From assembly GCF_018139145.2 (NCBI RefSeq), contig NC_059477.1:35691502-35755501 (forward strand): a DNA stretch of 64,000 nt, read 5' to 3'. The position numbers and the translations under genes are program-made. Positions 14,255 to 28,404 of the stretch are shown here, one piece after another; the stretch's first letter is position 1; each line of letters begins with the position of its first letter. The DNA comes from Gymnogyps californianus (taxonomy: Eukaryota > Chordata > Aves > Accipitriformes > Cathartidae). The notes below the pieces were generated by a model, which was not told where the DNA came from, did no database searches, and was given only the letters and a program-made list of their open reading frames with translations.

Positions 14255-17200
14255 TTCAAGTCGTTTCAGGTCAGGAATAATTGCCAACTTTACATCACCA
14301 TTTTAAAATTCTTTATCCCTTGAAGCAACACTGAGAAAGTCAGTGTCCCTAAGGTTCAAATCTTCTTTATTTCATTTTCCTACTATTTTAATATATCAAT
14401 GGTTCTGATCATTTATGCCCAATATGGTTTTGAGGAGAAAATTCTGAGGCGTGAAAAAATCTATTTGAAGTAAAACATCATGCTTTTGATCCAAGGACTG
14501 ATGTTCTATAGGAGCAATAGAAACAAAAATCTCATGATAACCCCTCTGCTTTCCTAAAATAGAAAACCTGCCTAGTTAATGAATATAAATGAATGTACAT
14601 TCACTTCCTTTTTTTGAGGTTACTAAAGCTGATTAACATCAGGTACCACAATTTATTTAAAGCAGTTGAGTAATTATTCTGCTTCCTATCCCATGAACAT
14701 GCAACTTATTTATTAGTGAGGGATTGGGGTTTTTTTAAAGTATATCCTTGAAATCACATTGGGGACATATCTTTGTCATCATCAGAGTTTTAAAATAAGT
14801 ATTTTACAATAAGTAATTCTGGTATACAAGCAAAGAAGAAAAATTGGGCAATGCTATAGAAATTCAATAAACTGTGATGCATCGTCTTACAGGAAAGGAC
14901 CTGAAATCCTTAGGAGTGAAATAATGTATTGACAATTTGGGGTTACACAAGTAGAATTCAATATTCAGCATAATTAAATTAGAAATTGATAGCTTCAGCA
15001 AAACAAAACAGTTTTTCATATAAAATTTAAAACGGGTGAAGCTACTTTGCTTTATTGTGACACTGGGTGGATCAAGGTGCTTTGGCTGAGAGTTATTCTC
15101 CAGCAGATCATCATAAAGTGACTTGTATGTGTTGGCCTTTCCTGTTATGTTAGTCTAATGAGAATTTATTCTCTGCTTGCTAATAGAGGCTGCCATAGCT
15201 TCTGCCGTGTTGTTAGTTATGCCAAGCAGGTTAAGTTACTCTGTCTAGGTCCATCTTTGCTAAAATTGCATCTTCCTTTCTCTCCAACCATCCATCCTCA
15301 GGACTGAGAAAGACAGAGAGAGAAGTGAGCAGATACTGGCTGCAGTCTGAGGTGGCTAGGAGCTGTGCAGTTGTGGAGATTTTGCAGACTTGTTCCTTGC
15401 TGTCCCTTTTGTTAATGTTAATAATCTGGCTGTTGAACAGTAATCCCTTTAACCTGGTTAAAAGTTGTTCTCTAAGGCTGCATAGTTTGAGATATTATTG
15501 GAGTCTTCTTTGGGCTGGGAACACTTTAATTCTTCATGCTTGGTAATCGTCTATAAGGGCATGTAGAATTGTGTGTGAAGGAAAAGAAACACTGAGATTC
15601 TTAAACATAATATTATTATTATTTTCAATGTAGTAACACTGTTTTATATTAACTATCACTTCAGTATGAAAATTCTATTTCAGGATTAATGACTAAATCA
15701 TAGGCACTTCTGGCCAAAATAAATGAAACTGTTGATGTGAGCACCGTAACAGAGCAGAGTTTCAGTATTAGGTCTGCCTTCCCACAGGAACACATGCATA
15801 GCCCTCATTAGTATGTGCAAGTTCTGTGTATGTACCCGTAAAGGAACATACACCACTTAAAAGCTGGGGGAAAATCAAAAAGAATCTGCTCTGGAAGTTT
15901 CCCCACCAAAGCACTTGAACCTCATCTAAGGAGTATTATGGGACAGAAGAAAGTTCTGCAACTGGTGAACTTCATGGCAAAGTTGCATTTCATCCTCAGA
16001 CCAGTTGTAAAAAGACAAGTTAAAATAAATCTACATTCTGTAGATGTGCAGACAATTCATGAATAAAATGTAATTCTGCAAGCAATGTATTATGGCTATA
16101 ATAACAAGTTAAAAAAAATTCAAAGCAGGTGGATGCTGCTCATTTAGAATTACCAACTTCTGAAAACAATGATATCCGGTAGCCTATCCTGACTTAGCAA
16201 AAGCAGTACTGATTTATACAGATGTAGGTACTTCAGTGATGTAATTTATCTATTACATAGTAGTATTTTGGAGCCCAGTCTGAGACCAAGGACCCACTGT
16301 ATATGCACTGTACAGACAAGAAGAAAGAATCTCTATGTCAAAACATACACAATCTACATAGAACCAGAAAGAATAGTAAAAAGAAAATTCAATGTATGCA
16401 GTTGATCTTCTCTAGCTTTTATTAACACAGCTGTTGCATATTAAGTACATGTATTAAATATTTTGAAACTAGATAAGAAATGTTTATTTACTGAAGAAAA
16501 CTGGCCCAGCTACTTCTGAGAACCACAAGCTACGTGACAACTGTGTAGCATGTTTTAGGTAATTCAGTTTTGCATTTCCTGAAAATGCACATGCAAGAAT
16601 CTTCATTGTAAAAACAATTCTTTTTCTTTGAAGAGATCATCATTGCCAGGAGCTCCAACATATGTTGCATTTTTTTAAGATATTCATCATGGGTTAGTAG
16701 ATGAAAATGAACTGCAGTCAGCGGTCAAGGGGAGATGGATTTGAGTAGCAAGAAATGTTGCTAGTAGACTTTCATTGTCAGCCACCTCTGATGCTGGTGT
16801 TGGAAGATGAAGAGGATTATTTGCACCAGCTTGTAGCTGCTCAGAGGAAAAATAACTTCTGTGTATTTGCGGATTAGGCTAGACATAGACTTTGCTTCTC
16901 TGAAGAAAACTCCTTAATATAACTTGTGTGGAGGCTCTGAAATGCAGCCTGTTTGTATTTCTCCCTTGGCAGTGTTAGAAAACCTCATCTCTCCCTGATC
17001 TGCATTTGAACAGTCTTCATTTTTCTCTCTTTTAGATAAGGGACTTCTCTGCTTTAAACACTTCCTCTCTTTCTCTCTCATTTGAGCATGGAAATGTTGG
17101 GAGTTGGTTTTTTTTTCATCTTGAGCCTGTGTAATAGTCCAACTATTTGCTTTACAGTGTCTCTGGTTTGTCATTGATGGGCAGTCATATTTCCAAATGG

Positions 17201-19874
17201 ACTGACTACAGCTCTCCTGAGTGAGTCTGTTTTGTCTGATTGTGTCTTGGCGTAACACAGGGACAGCCTGCAGGCTTGTTTGTTCATAGTCCTGCACATT
17301 CAGACACATTCGTGCATTAAATGTCTGTGCTTTATGCATTTAGGATGGCAGGCTTCCCGTGACACGCAGGGTGTAGGCTTATAATTTCTCATATGCAGTT
17401 TCATGTGCAAAAGAACTATATGGAGTGTAGAAAAATTAAGAGAGCAATGAAACTGTACAGTTTAATTCAGGCACACATCACTCCACAGAAATAGCCATTT
17501 GTGTGAGTGATGTGGGTGTCACTTTAATGCTGGCTGCACAACCAAATATTTTGGACTTTTGAAAAGACCATCTGATGCTAATAGTGCAGGTTTTCTGAGC
17601 CCATGATATCAAGATGTCAAGAAATGAAGCTGAAACCTCTCCTTCCTTTCTCCTTTTTCCTCCACATCTTCCACCAATATGCCAATTCTAGGTCAATCAG
17701 CAATGAACAAACATGCGGGATCTCTAAATGGGATAAATGCGTACAGTTTACTACTGGCACTTGATTTGAGACCAAACATGAGTAATTAACCAGTTTTTGG
17801 AGACTGATCTTTTTGCCCTACCTGCAATCCCTTTCTCCTCAGCTGGCTGAGCAGCAGTCTGTGAGTATGTACCTGCAGATAACACAAGAAATTGCTTTGA
17901 AGCCGTCTCTCCCTGAGTATCTTCCCTGCCTTTAATTTGGTAGTTTATATGTGGAAAATATGATTATATAGGCTGTGATTTGACAGAGGGTGTTTTCCCC
18001 TTGAATGCCCCTAAGACCAAAAGTGATTGCGAAGTGTCCACCACTTTGTGCTTCAAAGTCAACTTCCTCTTTGTAGCTTATAAAATCCTGTAAGCCAGGA
18101 ATGTCTCATGTTCATAAAACCTATGGCTCCCTCTTACATCCCAGACATAATAGTTTTTTACAGCTCTTGTGCTCTTCCTCAAGCGGGCAGGACAGTTGCC
18201 TGAAAACAAGCACCAAATCTGTTGACCAGAGATATATGCATAGTCTGATTGAAGAAGAGCTAATATTGTCTGCTCTCTTGTTTTGGAGCCTAGCCTAAGA
18301 GGACTTTTTAATTCTCTGGTTGGAGAAAGAGATGGCAGCTTCATAAAGCCATATTACTTGTTAACTGTTACAGATGAAGATAATCTGAAACACAGGAACT
18401 ATTAATAACAGAAAGCACTGGACAGAAGATTTTCTATATGGGAAATTGCCCATCCACAGCATACTAAAGATTTTATTCCTTTCATAAGTCAGGATTCCGA
18501 CTTTAACTAAAGCTTTTACAGCTTCAAATTTTTATCCTACTGTCCAGCTGCCTCTTTGTTTCTTTTGGAGAACCAGTTAAGACTTTTCTGTTTAAAAAAC
18601 CCCACCTTTTCCATGCGCCAGCACCGTACACCAATGTATATGCATATACTTTGCTTACAGTCTGGCCAGGGTTATTTATTATTTAACCTGCTTGCAATTA
18701 GGGTTCTAAAACAGAAACTAGTTTTACCCCTTCACAGTTATGGAGCAAACAGCAATTTTCTCGGTGCCAAGTAGTAGCAAACTCTCTTCCTCATTCTCCC
18801 CTTCTTCCCTTAAATCAAAAGTATACAGGATTTAATTTCATTCCCCCAGCCCCTACCTTAAGTTGTTCTGTCTCAATGGCACCATCACCGTGATTTTATT
18901 TAACAAGTTTCATTCTTTACACCTTTTGAAATAAACATGTTTCCTAGCAATAACTTTGCTAAATTTGTAACCCTTACTCTCAGGGACTATGCCCTCAGGT
19001 CCTCTGTGGTTTTGCTATAGGAAGATTGGACAAGAACTTCAAATGGTGTAGCTGGAAGAACAAGAACCTTCCCATTATCCTTTCCTTTTCTTTTAAAAAG
19101 CAGCAGAAATTATGTCAATGACACACAAAAAGATTTGTGTTGCAGAATAGCTGGAAAGAGGGTTTCCCTCCATTTGTATCATGACAGCTTCTACATATCC
19201 AACTATCAAAACCTATTATGAAGAGCTATATTGTAGTGTAGATAGATTTTTATGCTTGTCATAATACATATCTATAGGTAAATTTGTCAATGATACATCC
19301 ACTGTCATATTGCCACATTTCTTGTAGAAAATATTCATAATGATAACTACCAAGTTAAATATCCTTACTGTGTAAATCTGAGTTTATTTGGTTGCTCGGT
19401 TTTAAGAAGAATGTTTTAAATTATCAAGGTTTTTTCAGTTTGGAGCAAATTTAGAAACACAACATTTAAACCAAAAGTAATTTACTGGGCTAGTTATTTT
19501 CTACATCCTGTTTTTTAATAAGGTATACATGGTCCAACAAGCTTCTTTCTATGACTTCCAGTGCTAGAGATTTCCTTCTTCCCATTTATATGTGACTTGT
19601 CCAGCACATGTTAGCAGCGTATTCTGGAATGAATTTTGACAGGTTGATGAAAAATCAACCCTCCTTGATTCCAACTTAGAAGCTAGGGTTTGTTTGAGCT
19701 CTAGGGCGGTCTTTAAAACCTAAAAAAGAAAAATCCTCTGTGTGCTTTTGTTAGAAAATCTCCCAATGAAAGGAGTAACTTCCTCCATTTCTTCAGTGTT
19801 TTAGTTCTCATCCTGTCCTCGCTCCCATGTTTCTCCGTTCCCTGTTATTAGCTCAAATGAGGCTGAGAGTTACA
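14255..19874. other. Unannotated AT-rich DNA
   Basis: Long AT-rich stretches (notably 14280-15050 and 15600-16700) carry no recognisable exon or repeat apart from a (TTA)n run. The longest open frame is 141 codons (minus, 16914-17339), without recognisable features. Conserved non-coding segments could hide here, but I saw no motif cluster strong enough to mark. Confidence 0.55.
15609..15624. repeat. (TTA)n microsatellite
   Basis: About five ATT/TTA units are visible inside an AT-rich region. Confidence 0.8.
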
Positions 19875-19912
19875 GGGAGGGAACGTGAGGGGAAGGGGGG
19901 GGGGATATGGGG
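19875..19912 (+). other. G-run cluster, candidate G-quadruplex
   Basis: Five runs of three or more G lie within 38 bases on the plus strand: GGG, GGG, GGGG, a run of ten G, and GGGG, separated by loops of one to seven bases. This meets the usual G3+N1-7 rule. It may be a structural feature or simply a purine-rich simple repeat. Confidence 0.65.
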
Positions 19913-21939
19913 AAAAAAAGGTCACCCATTTGTTTCAGAACTGAAGCTCAGGGGGTTTTTCTCATCAAACGAGATATTTAGAACAACAATTTTGTTGTTT
20001 AAAAATCTTTAAAGATTAAAATAAAAGTTCTTGGTCTCTTTAGCTCAGCACTTAGGAATATGAAGCACCTAATATATCAAGAAGATAAAGCCAAAAGGCA
20101 TTGCCGTGATGGTTTGGTCTGATCTGCAAAATCAACAGTTGAGGTGTCCCCTGTTCCTCCCACCCCATAAATAGCAAACCCATCTGGGGCAGGGGAGAAG
20201 GAAGAACCGAGGGCACGGCCTGGTTTTGGGGCTCTCCAGGTTGTATCACATCCGTGGTGACACCTCCTAACACCCACTAATACACACTAACGTCACTTCT
20301 CACATGCACAAGCCCAGACACGTACGCCTGCTGCGGTACCAGAAATCACTGCTGTTATCCTTGAGCTCTGACTAATTTCCTTTCCAGACATAAAAACGAC
20401 ATCAGCCATTGACTGAACGACAAACTAGGTGATGCCAAGAGGAAAAAGAAATCCAAGTTAAAAGATGCCCTCCCCCCCCTGAGGAAAAGTCCAGGAGAGT
20501 GCTGGGAGCGCTGGGAGTGCCCTGTTACAGGTGCCCTGGGGAAGTGACAGGGCCCAGCCACACCAGGAAAACTCGGTATGTGCGAATGGGACGGCTCAGC
20601 ATGTTGACTTGTCCCATGGGCCATTGGAGAGCCACCCAAAAAGTGCCTCTGTGTGAGAGGTGTGAAACAAAGGACAACTGCTATTCCCCTCACACAGTGC
20701 TTTCCCAGAGTCAGGAGCCGAACAGCGTGACCTTTCTCTGCAGTGATTTGCAAGGCCTGGTTTTCAAATCAACACGTATTTGTCTGCTTGAAACCAGAGC
20801 TTATGTATGGGCACTGCACGATGCATGTACAAACAGCCAGTGAGGTACCTATGCAATATGGTTTGGCAGTATTGAGTTGGATCTGCCCCAACTATAAGCC
20901 TGCTGCACGTGAGATTTTTGTTAGATCTCTGCATCTGTTTCTGGGTTCATTCGCCTCTCCCAATCACTCCCTGTCTTTGCAGGCTCCATCATAGCTTCTG
21001 GTTTGGGTTGTAAGCACATGCAAAAATCTGCAAATTAGCTAATTTTTGAGACACAATGCATAGTTTCCCTGCTGAAGGACTTGCGCTCCGAAGAAAAAGG
21101 TATAAATCTAGTCAGAGGAACTGTTCTGACTCCATTTTACTGGGCTTCTTTTGTTTCTTTTCCCAAATTGCCCCGCAGGTTAAACTACTACTGCATGTCC
21201 CCTGTCGTTCAGCCCCAAGTACAGTACATACTATGGCAACAGCGTTCAAGACAAACCCAAATTAGGTCTGTGTCTGCAAGGGAGACAAAATAAAAAGAGC
21301 AAACTACTTTAATTACTCCCCATTCAGATGTAATTCAGTTGCATTGCACTAAGAAAAATAAATGCTGCTGGGATGTTATGAGACAATTAGTAAGATAATG
21401 GAAAACAGTTAATACCCCTCATGTCTGTGAAAGAATGCTCTCCCCTCAGCTTCAGAGTAGTCTTGAAAGAGTTTTCTGAATTGTGTTTCCAAGCAAGAAT
21501 ATCTTTTCCCTTTGGAAATATAACAAAATCCTGTCACAGTCCGAAATGGTTATTTACAGTTTGGAAATCATACAGTTCAAAGAAATCACCTTGGTCCTGA
21601 GCCAGTCACAGGGCGCAGATCCAGGCACTGTGAGAATACTTGTCCTTTGGGAACGAGGAGTGATAGGTACACTTTCTCACCCAACAGTTTTCATTGCGCC
21701 CTGTGTTTCCTAGCAGGCACATCTAAATGCATCCTTGGGCCTTTCACAGTAGCCATTCAAAACATTTCACGAATATCTCAGGCACTCAAAATGTGTCACA
21801 AGTATCTTCCTTTATTATGTTCAAGATGGAGGACTTTTTCCTCTTCCACTGTGACAGCAAAGTTAGAACAGCAGATTTGCCAATAACTTGTCAGCTTATC
21901 TTCCCAGCACCCGTCAGCTGTAAATGCACTTGCCTCTTG
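19913..21939. other. Unannotated DNA
   Basis: Slightly more GC-rich than its neighbours. Overlapping open frames on both strands at about 20355-20843 (132 and 114 codons) have no recognisable domain and are probably chance. No repeat was recognised. Confidence 0.5.
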
Positions 21940-22060
21940 CCTATGGGGTCTGAGACTTGGGGTCTGATCCCAGCTCCTCTATGATCCCACTGAGTGACCT
22001 TATTCAAGCTGTACATTGTCCCTGTGCCTTGGACACTTCTGCACTGTAGGGATAATAATT
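21940..22060 (+). repeat. MIR/CORE-SINE-like remnant, sense
   Basis: The MIR block order can be followed on the plus strand. A B-box-like segment comes first (GGTCTGATCCCAGCTCCTCT, 21961-21980). It is followed by ACTGAGTGACCTTATTCAAG, equivalent to 'ctgtgtgaccttgggcaag'. CCTGTGCCTT then matches 'ctgtgcctcag', and GTAGGGATAATAATT near the 3' end matches 'atggggataataat'. The agreement in order and spacing makes this the clearest SINE remnant of the window. It is diverged and truncated at both ends. Confidence 0.75.
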
Positions 22061-23020
22061 TCTGACTCCTTTGTAAGTGTGTTTTATTTGCTACAGTAGA
22101 GTCCAATTATCCCGGCTTTTGCCACTGCATGAATTACCAGCTACCAGCACCTGTGGGCACAGCAGGGTGAGCCTGAGCACATGTGGGCATTAACGCAGAT
22201 TTCCTCACTTCCCTTGTTTTGAAGTTCTTCCCTTGGGGTAAGGAGTTTGGGGATTTTTTTCTGTGTGTTAGTCTCTCAGCTACGCAACTTCCATTAAAAG
22301 TCAACCTCCCTGTGCAACTTGATAAAAAAAAAAAAAATCCCGTTTAATGTGAGATTAGTTTAGGCTTTTGTACTTGGTTTCCTTGGAACTCTAATGGCAG
22401 TCTGAAAAAGAAAATCACCCTTGAGAACGTCTAGCACTTTGGGTTTCACATAAACGTAATCCAATTACCCCAGTCTAGGCCATGCAGAACTATTTGGTCT
22501 GAGGTATACATCAATCTAGGAGAAGTACAATATACTGAACTGAAAAGAAGGCAGATTGGGCATATTTCTTAATAGCATAACACAATGCAATTGCCAAAGG
22601 AAAGGCATATGCTTCTGTCCTGTATTACGCAGTGCTTGAACTGAGTAATTTGGGGGGGAGAGGGAGTGAAGTCCTTGCAGGAAGGGATTTTAGAGGTATC
22701 TTCCCTGGAGGCCAGTTTTGTAAAGGCATACCATCTGGTGCATTCAAAATGCAAAAAGATTTGTTCTTCAGAAGTCTGAGCCAGGGATAAAAGTCCATCC
22801 CTGCCAGGGATGGCTTAGCAGTATCCAGAGAGAGGGATGAGTTTTATCACAAACAGCGAAATTCTCCTTTTCCTCCGCCCTTAACCTCTAATTCAAACAT
22901 CAAATAGACTGATCTTCCTGTAGCTGCTGGTTTCTGTAATGAAAGTTTCTGATGTCCTTGCTTACTGTGAACTGAGCAATGAACTGTTTCATTACTATTT
23001 CTGCTTTGCTTCCAGGCACC
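22061..23020. other. Unannotated DNA between two MIR remnants
   Basis: No gene was recognised. A run of 14 A at 22324-22337 is the longest pure adenine tract in this part. The segment separates two MIR-like copies lying in opposite orientations. Confidence 0.55.
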
Positions 23021-23115
23021 TTCATTTTACACAGAGGTCAGAAAGGGGTTAAACACAAACGCTGACATTATCCCAAGCAAAGCCTGTACTGGGACTCAAA
23101 CTGTCTGCTCCTCCC
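23021..23115 (-). repeat. MIR/CORE-SINE-like remnant, antisense
   Basis: On the plus strand the sequence begins TTCATTTTACACAGAGGTCA. It continues with AGAAAGGGGTTAAACA, TATCCCAAGC and GGGACTCAAACTGTCTGCTC. This parallels the reverse complement of MIR: 'cattttacagatgagg', 'gaggttaagt', 'gcccaaggtcac' and 'gggattcgaacccaggtctgtctgac'. The B-box complement (GGACTCAAAC) is well kept. Ends are approximate. Confidence 0.75.
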
Positions 23116-26100
23116 TCGCATGCCTTCAGCAGCAGTCAGATGACTACTGTGGTGCAGGAGCTTATGGCTGCTCTCAGTATCAGCCTCAATATTGGCACCT
23201 CTCAGGCCTGAGCTGTAATGATTGAGTCTCTTTGCAGAATTAAGCATTTTTTGCCCCGTGCCTTGCAGGGTATTTCGAATTGCCTTTTAGAGGAATGGTT
23301 GGATGTTTAGCTTGCCTTGGAGACACCACTGGCTCTAGTGATGGAAGCCCTCAGTGCATCACTGTCACAACTGAAGCTCTCTGCAGAGGCTGGCTCATGC
23401 TTTCACCAACCACAAGCTATTCGGGGTATACAGTGTGCTTAATGCTCCTATTGGATGGGCTCAGGCTATTCACAAACTGACCAACAGAATATGTTTTCTA
23501 AGTAGAAGTTAAGATTTTACAACAAAAGATGGTGTAACCACTGAATAAGAAGACATTATTGCATCGTGCCTGAATACTGAGGAATGTGATCACAGCCCTG
23601 TGGCTCCTGGCATAGCTCATGACTGCGGGGTGAGTTTCCCTCTGGAAGCTGGGTCTGGGAGCCGTAAGACAGGAATCTTGAAATACTGAAAAATTATGCT
23701 AATCTCTAGCTATTAGTGCCGTGTATATCTGCACCTGCACAAAAGCAGCAGGACAAGCGCTGTGGGCTGCGCCTGTTTTAGCTCAGCGGAGCATAACGCT
23801 CCTGTGGCTCCCCAGGTCTCAGGTATGCTGCGTGCACAGTGATGTGGTCCCCCTGGACTACTCTCCTGTAGCTGGTGTCCTGGCAGCCCTGCTCCTCGCT
23901 ATTCATGTCCACAGAGCTTCAAACTTGTCTTTGTTAACTTGAACTTCTCTTTAACATGCAGCAAATGGATGCGCTAGTGAGATCTGAGTGCTGTCGAACC
24001 TCTTTCAGATGTGGCTTTTTGGTCTAATCAGATAGAAAAGAAAAGCTAACCTTAATCAATTACTTTATTTAAAAACATGTCTTACACAGGCTTTTCTCAT
24101 ACTAGGAAAAAAAAACATGTCTGCTAAGTAGAAGCAGCCTGTACAACCTCATCTTCCACAGGTACTTCTGCAAGTGAGAAACTGGTAGAAAATAACTTCT
24201 GGTCTATTCCTTTTAATTTCTTCTGCTCTTCCTCCAGATTTGTGGATAGACTTTACTGTGTCTCTGAAGCTTGATAGCTTTAATCTCATTTCAGACTTCC
24301 TTCAATTTGGGCACCTAATGTGTAATATCATGGACCTCAGAAGGTAGTAACTCACTGAAAAGTTATTGGGCATCAAGGCTGATGCTTCAGCCTTGAGGAA
24401 GCAAGCTGGGTCCTAGTGGTGATGCTTTGTGTTCCCTCTATTTGTTCCTTATTGATCTCTGAAATCCATTTGCTGCAATATTGTTGAGTTCTAACAACTC
24501 CCACATGAAATCTGTTTTTTGTTACTAATTTTGTGATGTTTGCTTGGTTAAGTGCTTACCTGGGTATAACTACACCTTTTAACATTGGCCACAGCTTCTG
24601 CCCTGCCCATCTTATTCCTGCCAGTTGAAGGAGAAGAGACAGTACAAGGGCAAAATCTGTTTTCTTGTTATGATAACTTATGTGATCAGGCAAATAAATG
24701 CAAAATAAATGTATTACGGAGGAGCAGCGACAACAGAGCCCTTGCATTGTCCTTTGTGTGGCCATGGTAGGACTGGCTATTATGAATAAATCAAATTATT
24801 TGAACTGGGGCTTTTTCCTGGTAAGTTTTCCTTTCCTACATTCTCTGTCCTTTCTCTTGCTTGGAGGATCTTTGTGAACTTGACAGAGCTCGAGAGCTGA
24901 GGAAAGCTTGTACGGTAGGGTTAAACACTGCTCTTTGCTTTCCCCGTGTATATGTTCCCCTTCACACCTACCTCCACTGATAGAGCACCACGTCAGTGAG
25001 GCCAAAGGAGCGTAGTCACTATCAAACTTGAGAGAAGGTATTAAAGCCCTCTGAAAACCTATTAAAGGTCGTTAGAAGCAGTATTATTCTTCACCCGCCT
25101 GTATTCCTTTTAAGCTCTTTTCTAACCATCCATGTTGTAAATATCTCTGACCCAGAAGAGTGTTTCAGGTGGAAGGCAGAGCAAAACAAAAAATGTGGCT
25201 TAATTTAAAAGTCTTCCTGGGAAGAAATGTGTTGACCGTTACAGCAAAATGCCAAAGCATCATTAAGTGCTGTAAATATCCTGTTAATAAAACACCATTA
25301 TTTAGAGTAGTTAGCCCTAATTTGCCATGCTGTGCAAAGGACATGTGATTTAAAACTTTTTTTTCCCCATCATCTTGAGTAAGGAGGACCTTGCGGATTA
25401 ATGGTGAGATGGTGAAGGGGAGAACTAGCGAGAGAGGCTGTTGCTAGAATAAATTACCCTGAACTTCCCACTTTAAAAGTCAGTACTGCTGCTCTTCACC
25501 TTCCTTTTGTGGCACCCTTTCCTCCTTAGCACTAAGAAGCCCTCCAGAGGCTCGTTGAGGGCTCAGCGAGAAGGGTAAGCTGCTTTTTGCTCTTTATGTG
25601 TCCGGGCTCCTTTTGAGCGATACAGGGCCTTGAGTCATTTCAGCTGTGAGGGTCAAATTTCCCTTCTATCCCTGGGGGTGTAATACTTCTGGAAGTCACT
25701 GTTGGCAATGAGCAGGAAAGGTGTATGATGTTGACGTGAGTAAATGCCAAGGCTGTAATGATACAGCTGTCCTCTGTCTCGTTCCTCCCTGGAAATGCTC
25801 GAGACAGGCAGGGCATTTCAAGTGTCTGTAATTGAAGGCATTAAGGTTTTACTCGGCTCTGCTTAAATCGGTGGTCTCAAGCATATAGTCCACTGCAATT
25901 ATATATTGCTCCATGCTTGATTTTATGGTTCTGCTCACATAAACTTCTGCTGGAGCTTTTTCAGGCATAAGTAAATCTGAAATGTACAGATCATTAGAGG
26001 AAGTATTGAACCATTTACTTGTAGAATAGACATAGATTAACTGGGAATGGATCAGTGCACTTTTATCACATAGCATCAATAGTAAGACTGAAGATTTCTT

Positions 26101-28404
26101 TGGGATTGAAAAAAATAATTGTTTGCAGTTACAAGGAGATGAGGGACAGCTTGAGAGAGCATGATGTGAGATGGACGGCAGCCTGCATCCTCTAAATGGA
26201 AGTAAATATTTGTAAGCAGACTTCAGTCCTAGTTTAAGTGAAATTTCAGAAGTAAAAAAAAACACTGAGGGGGTACACAGGGAAAAGAGACTGGCACTGA
26301 GCCGTGCTTTCTCCCCTCACCTGCCCAGGTTCTGGTAACTTGCTGTCTGTCACTGAGTCTCTACGCTCCAGTGTGGTGTGGGGAAGGAGTTGCTCTCCCC
26401 TCCTTCCTCCATGCTGCAATGGCAGCAGGGATCGATTCAGAGGCAGAGTCCTACGGCCTGTGTTTATTGAGCGGGTCAGACTAGGAGATTATAGTGGTTC
26501 ATTCTGCCTTTCTAATCTAATAACCTGCTTTTATCCAGTTACCCTCTGGACTTTAATTTGAGCTACTATTCAATCAGAGCACAAACAAATGATAGAAACC
26601 CTCAATGACAGCATGCCAGAGGAAATGCTACAAAAACAGAATTAATTGAAAATATATATTCCAAGAGTGAGATATGGACCCTTTTTCTAATAGACTTAGA
26701 CTTGGATATTATTACTGAAATACTGGCAAATTCACACATCAATGTAAATTGTCTTGCTGCATCTGTCAACAGGCACCTAAAGCAGTAATAAAGGCAGAAT
26801 AGCTCCTCATAAATATCCAATATCCTAATTATCAGAGCTTGACTTAACCAATGGCAGGGTAATAAAAAATGAGATTTTTTTGATCTTTCGCCATGAAAAA
26901 TGCATACTTTATTCTTTGAAGACTGACTGGAGTGTCACAACTTTTGTGGCAAATAGAGCATGAAGCATATTGTCAAAAATATGGTTAGGGGATATGAAGC
27001 CACTAAATATTTTATCTTCCGGGCAATGTACTAGGAGAAAAGTATAAACCTTAAATCTATCAGGTTCCTCCTCCCACCTCCCAAACTGTTTTAATAATAT
27101 AGAAATTCAAGTTCCTGAGAGAAAAGCAACACATCCATTTTCCAGTGTGCTTTGATATAGTGAGTATCATGAATTATGTAGTGTTTGCATTGGGGTTTAA
27201 AATGTCATCAGTGTATATCTCTAAGAATTGTTTTGCAGTCGCGCATTATGAATGTCCATTTTTTTCCTTTTTACTGATCAATCAAGATGCACTGGTTGGA
27301 TGCAAACCTCTTGTGACTGGGTGTCCCAGGGGCGGTGGGAGATGGGGGGACAGGAGGGACCCCAGGGAGGGACAGGTGGTCACATCTGCTGTCAGAAAGT
27401 GTCATCCCTCCTGGCAGGGTGAGGCCTCTGCACGCTGTCCTTCTCACACAGCCACTGCCAGCTGCTTTATCACTGAATCTCCTTTCTGAAAACCTGGCAG
27501 GACATCCTGCCTGCCTGGCTGCAGCAGAACCAGCACTGGCCCTACAGTATGACATTGGCTTGTGATGCTTCTCCTGGGTTTTTCGCATGGTGCTTGCCTA
27601 TGCCCCAAGTTGAATTTCAGCCATGAAATTAACTCTGTGGCAAGGAACAAGCCACGTTCTTCTCTGTAACTTGCATCTCTCAAAAAGTGTGGCTAAATTA
27701 GCCTTCCCCCTTCCTCATCACTCTGTTAGGAAAATCAAAGCTCTACGATGTATTACTCCTGTTGGCTTTGTGATATGGTGCGAGACTTTACTGTTAAGAA
27801 ACCCTGTCTTTGATTGCAAGCATGGCCTTTGACTTTGCATGAGCAAGGAGATGATCTGCTCTGCCTCATTCCTCATTAGTAACCCTGACTTACCTTGTGC
27901 TGACACCTGATTTTGTCATTAATGAGTATTTGTCTCCAGGTGCTGTTAGGGAGAGAGTAGGAACCGTGACACTGGTGGAAGCAGTAGTCCCCTGGATGTC
28001 TGCTCAAAGATCCCTCCAGCAAAACAGCTGAATAAATAGAGTTACACTTTGAAGGGAGATGGATGGAGAGGCTCCAGGAGTAACAGGTCCATCCCATTTT
28101 TTTCCTCCTGTGGCCATTGCTGTGGTTGGGAACACATGACTTGCTCAGTGAATTGGTGAAAATCAGTAGTAAACCCATGAATCTGTGCTGAGTACCTGGA
28201 TATATGCTGTAGTTCACATTTTGATTTATTAAAGCACCTTTTTACAGTGTAATCAGGACGAATTACCTACGTGGCAAGGATACGTAGGGCCCTTGACTGA
28301 CTGCTGACATTCACCTGACCCTTGTGAAAAAGATGTGCTGATGAGAAAGTGTCTGGGTCATAAAATAGTTTTCTGCTGTTCGTTACTATGTAAAGGGAAA
28401 AGGG
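23116..28404. other. Unannotated DNA
   Basis: No exon or transposon was recognised. The largest open frame is 138 codons (minus, 25849-26265), without recognisable domains. A modest GC rise at about 27300-27540 carries overlapping open frames on both strands, typical of GC-rich non-coding DNA. Confidence 0.5.
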
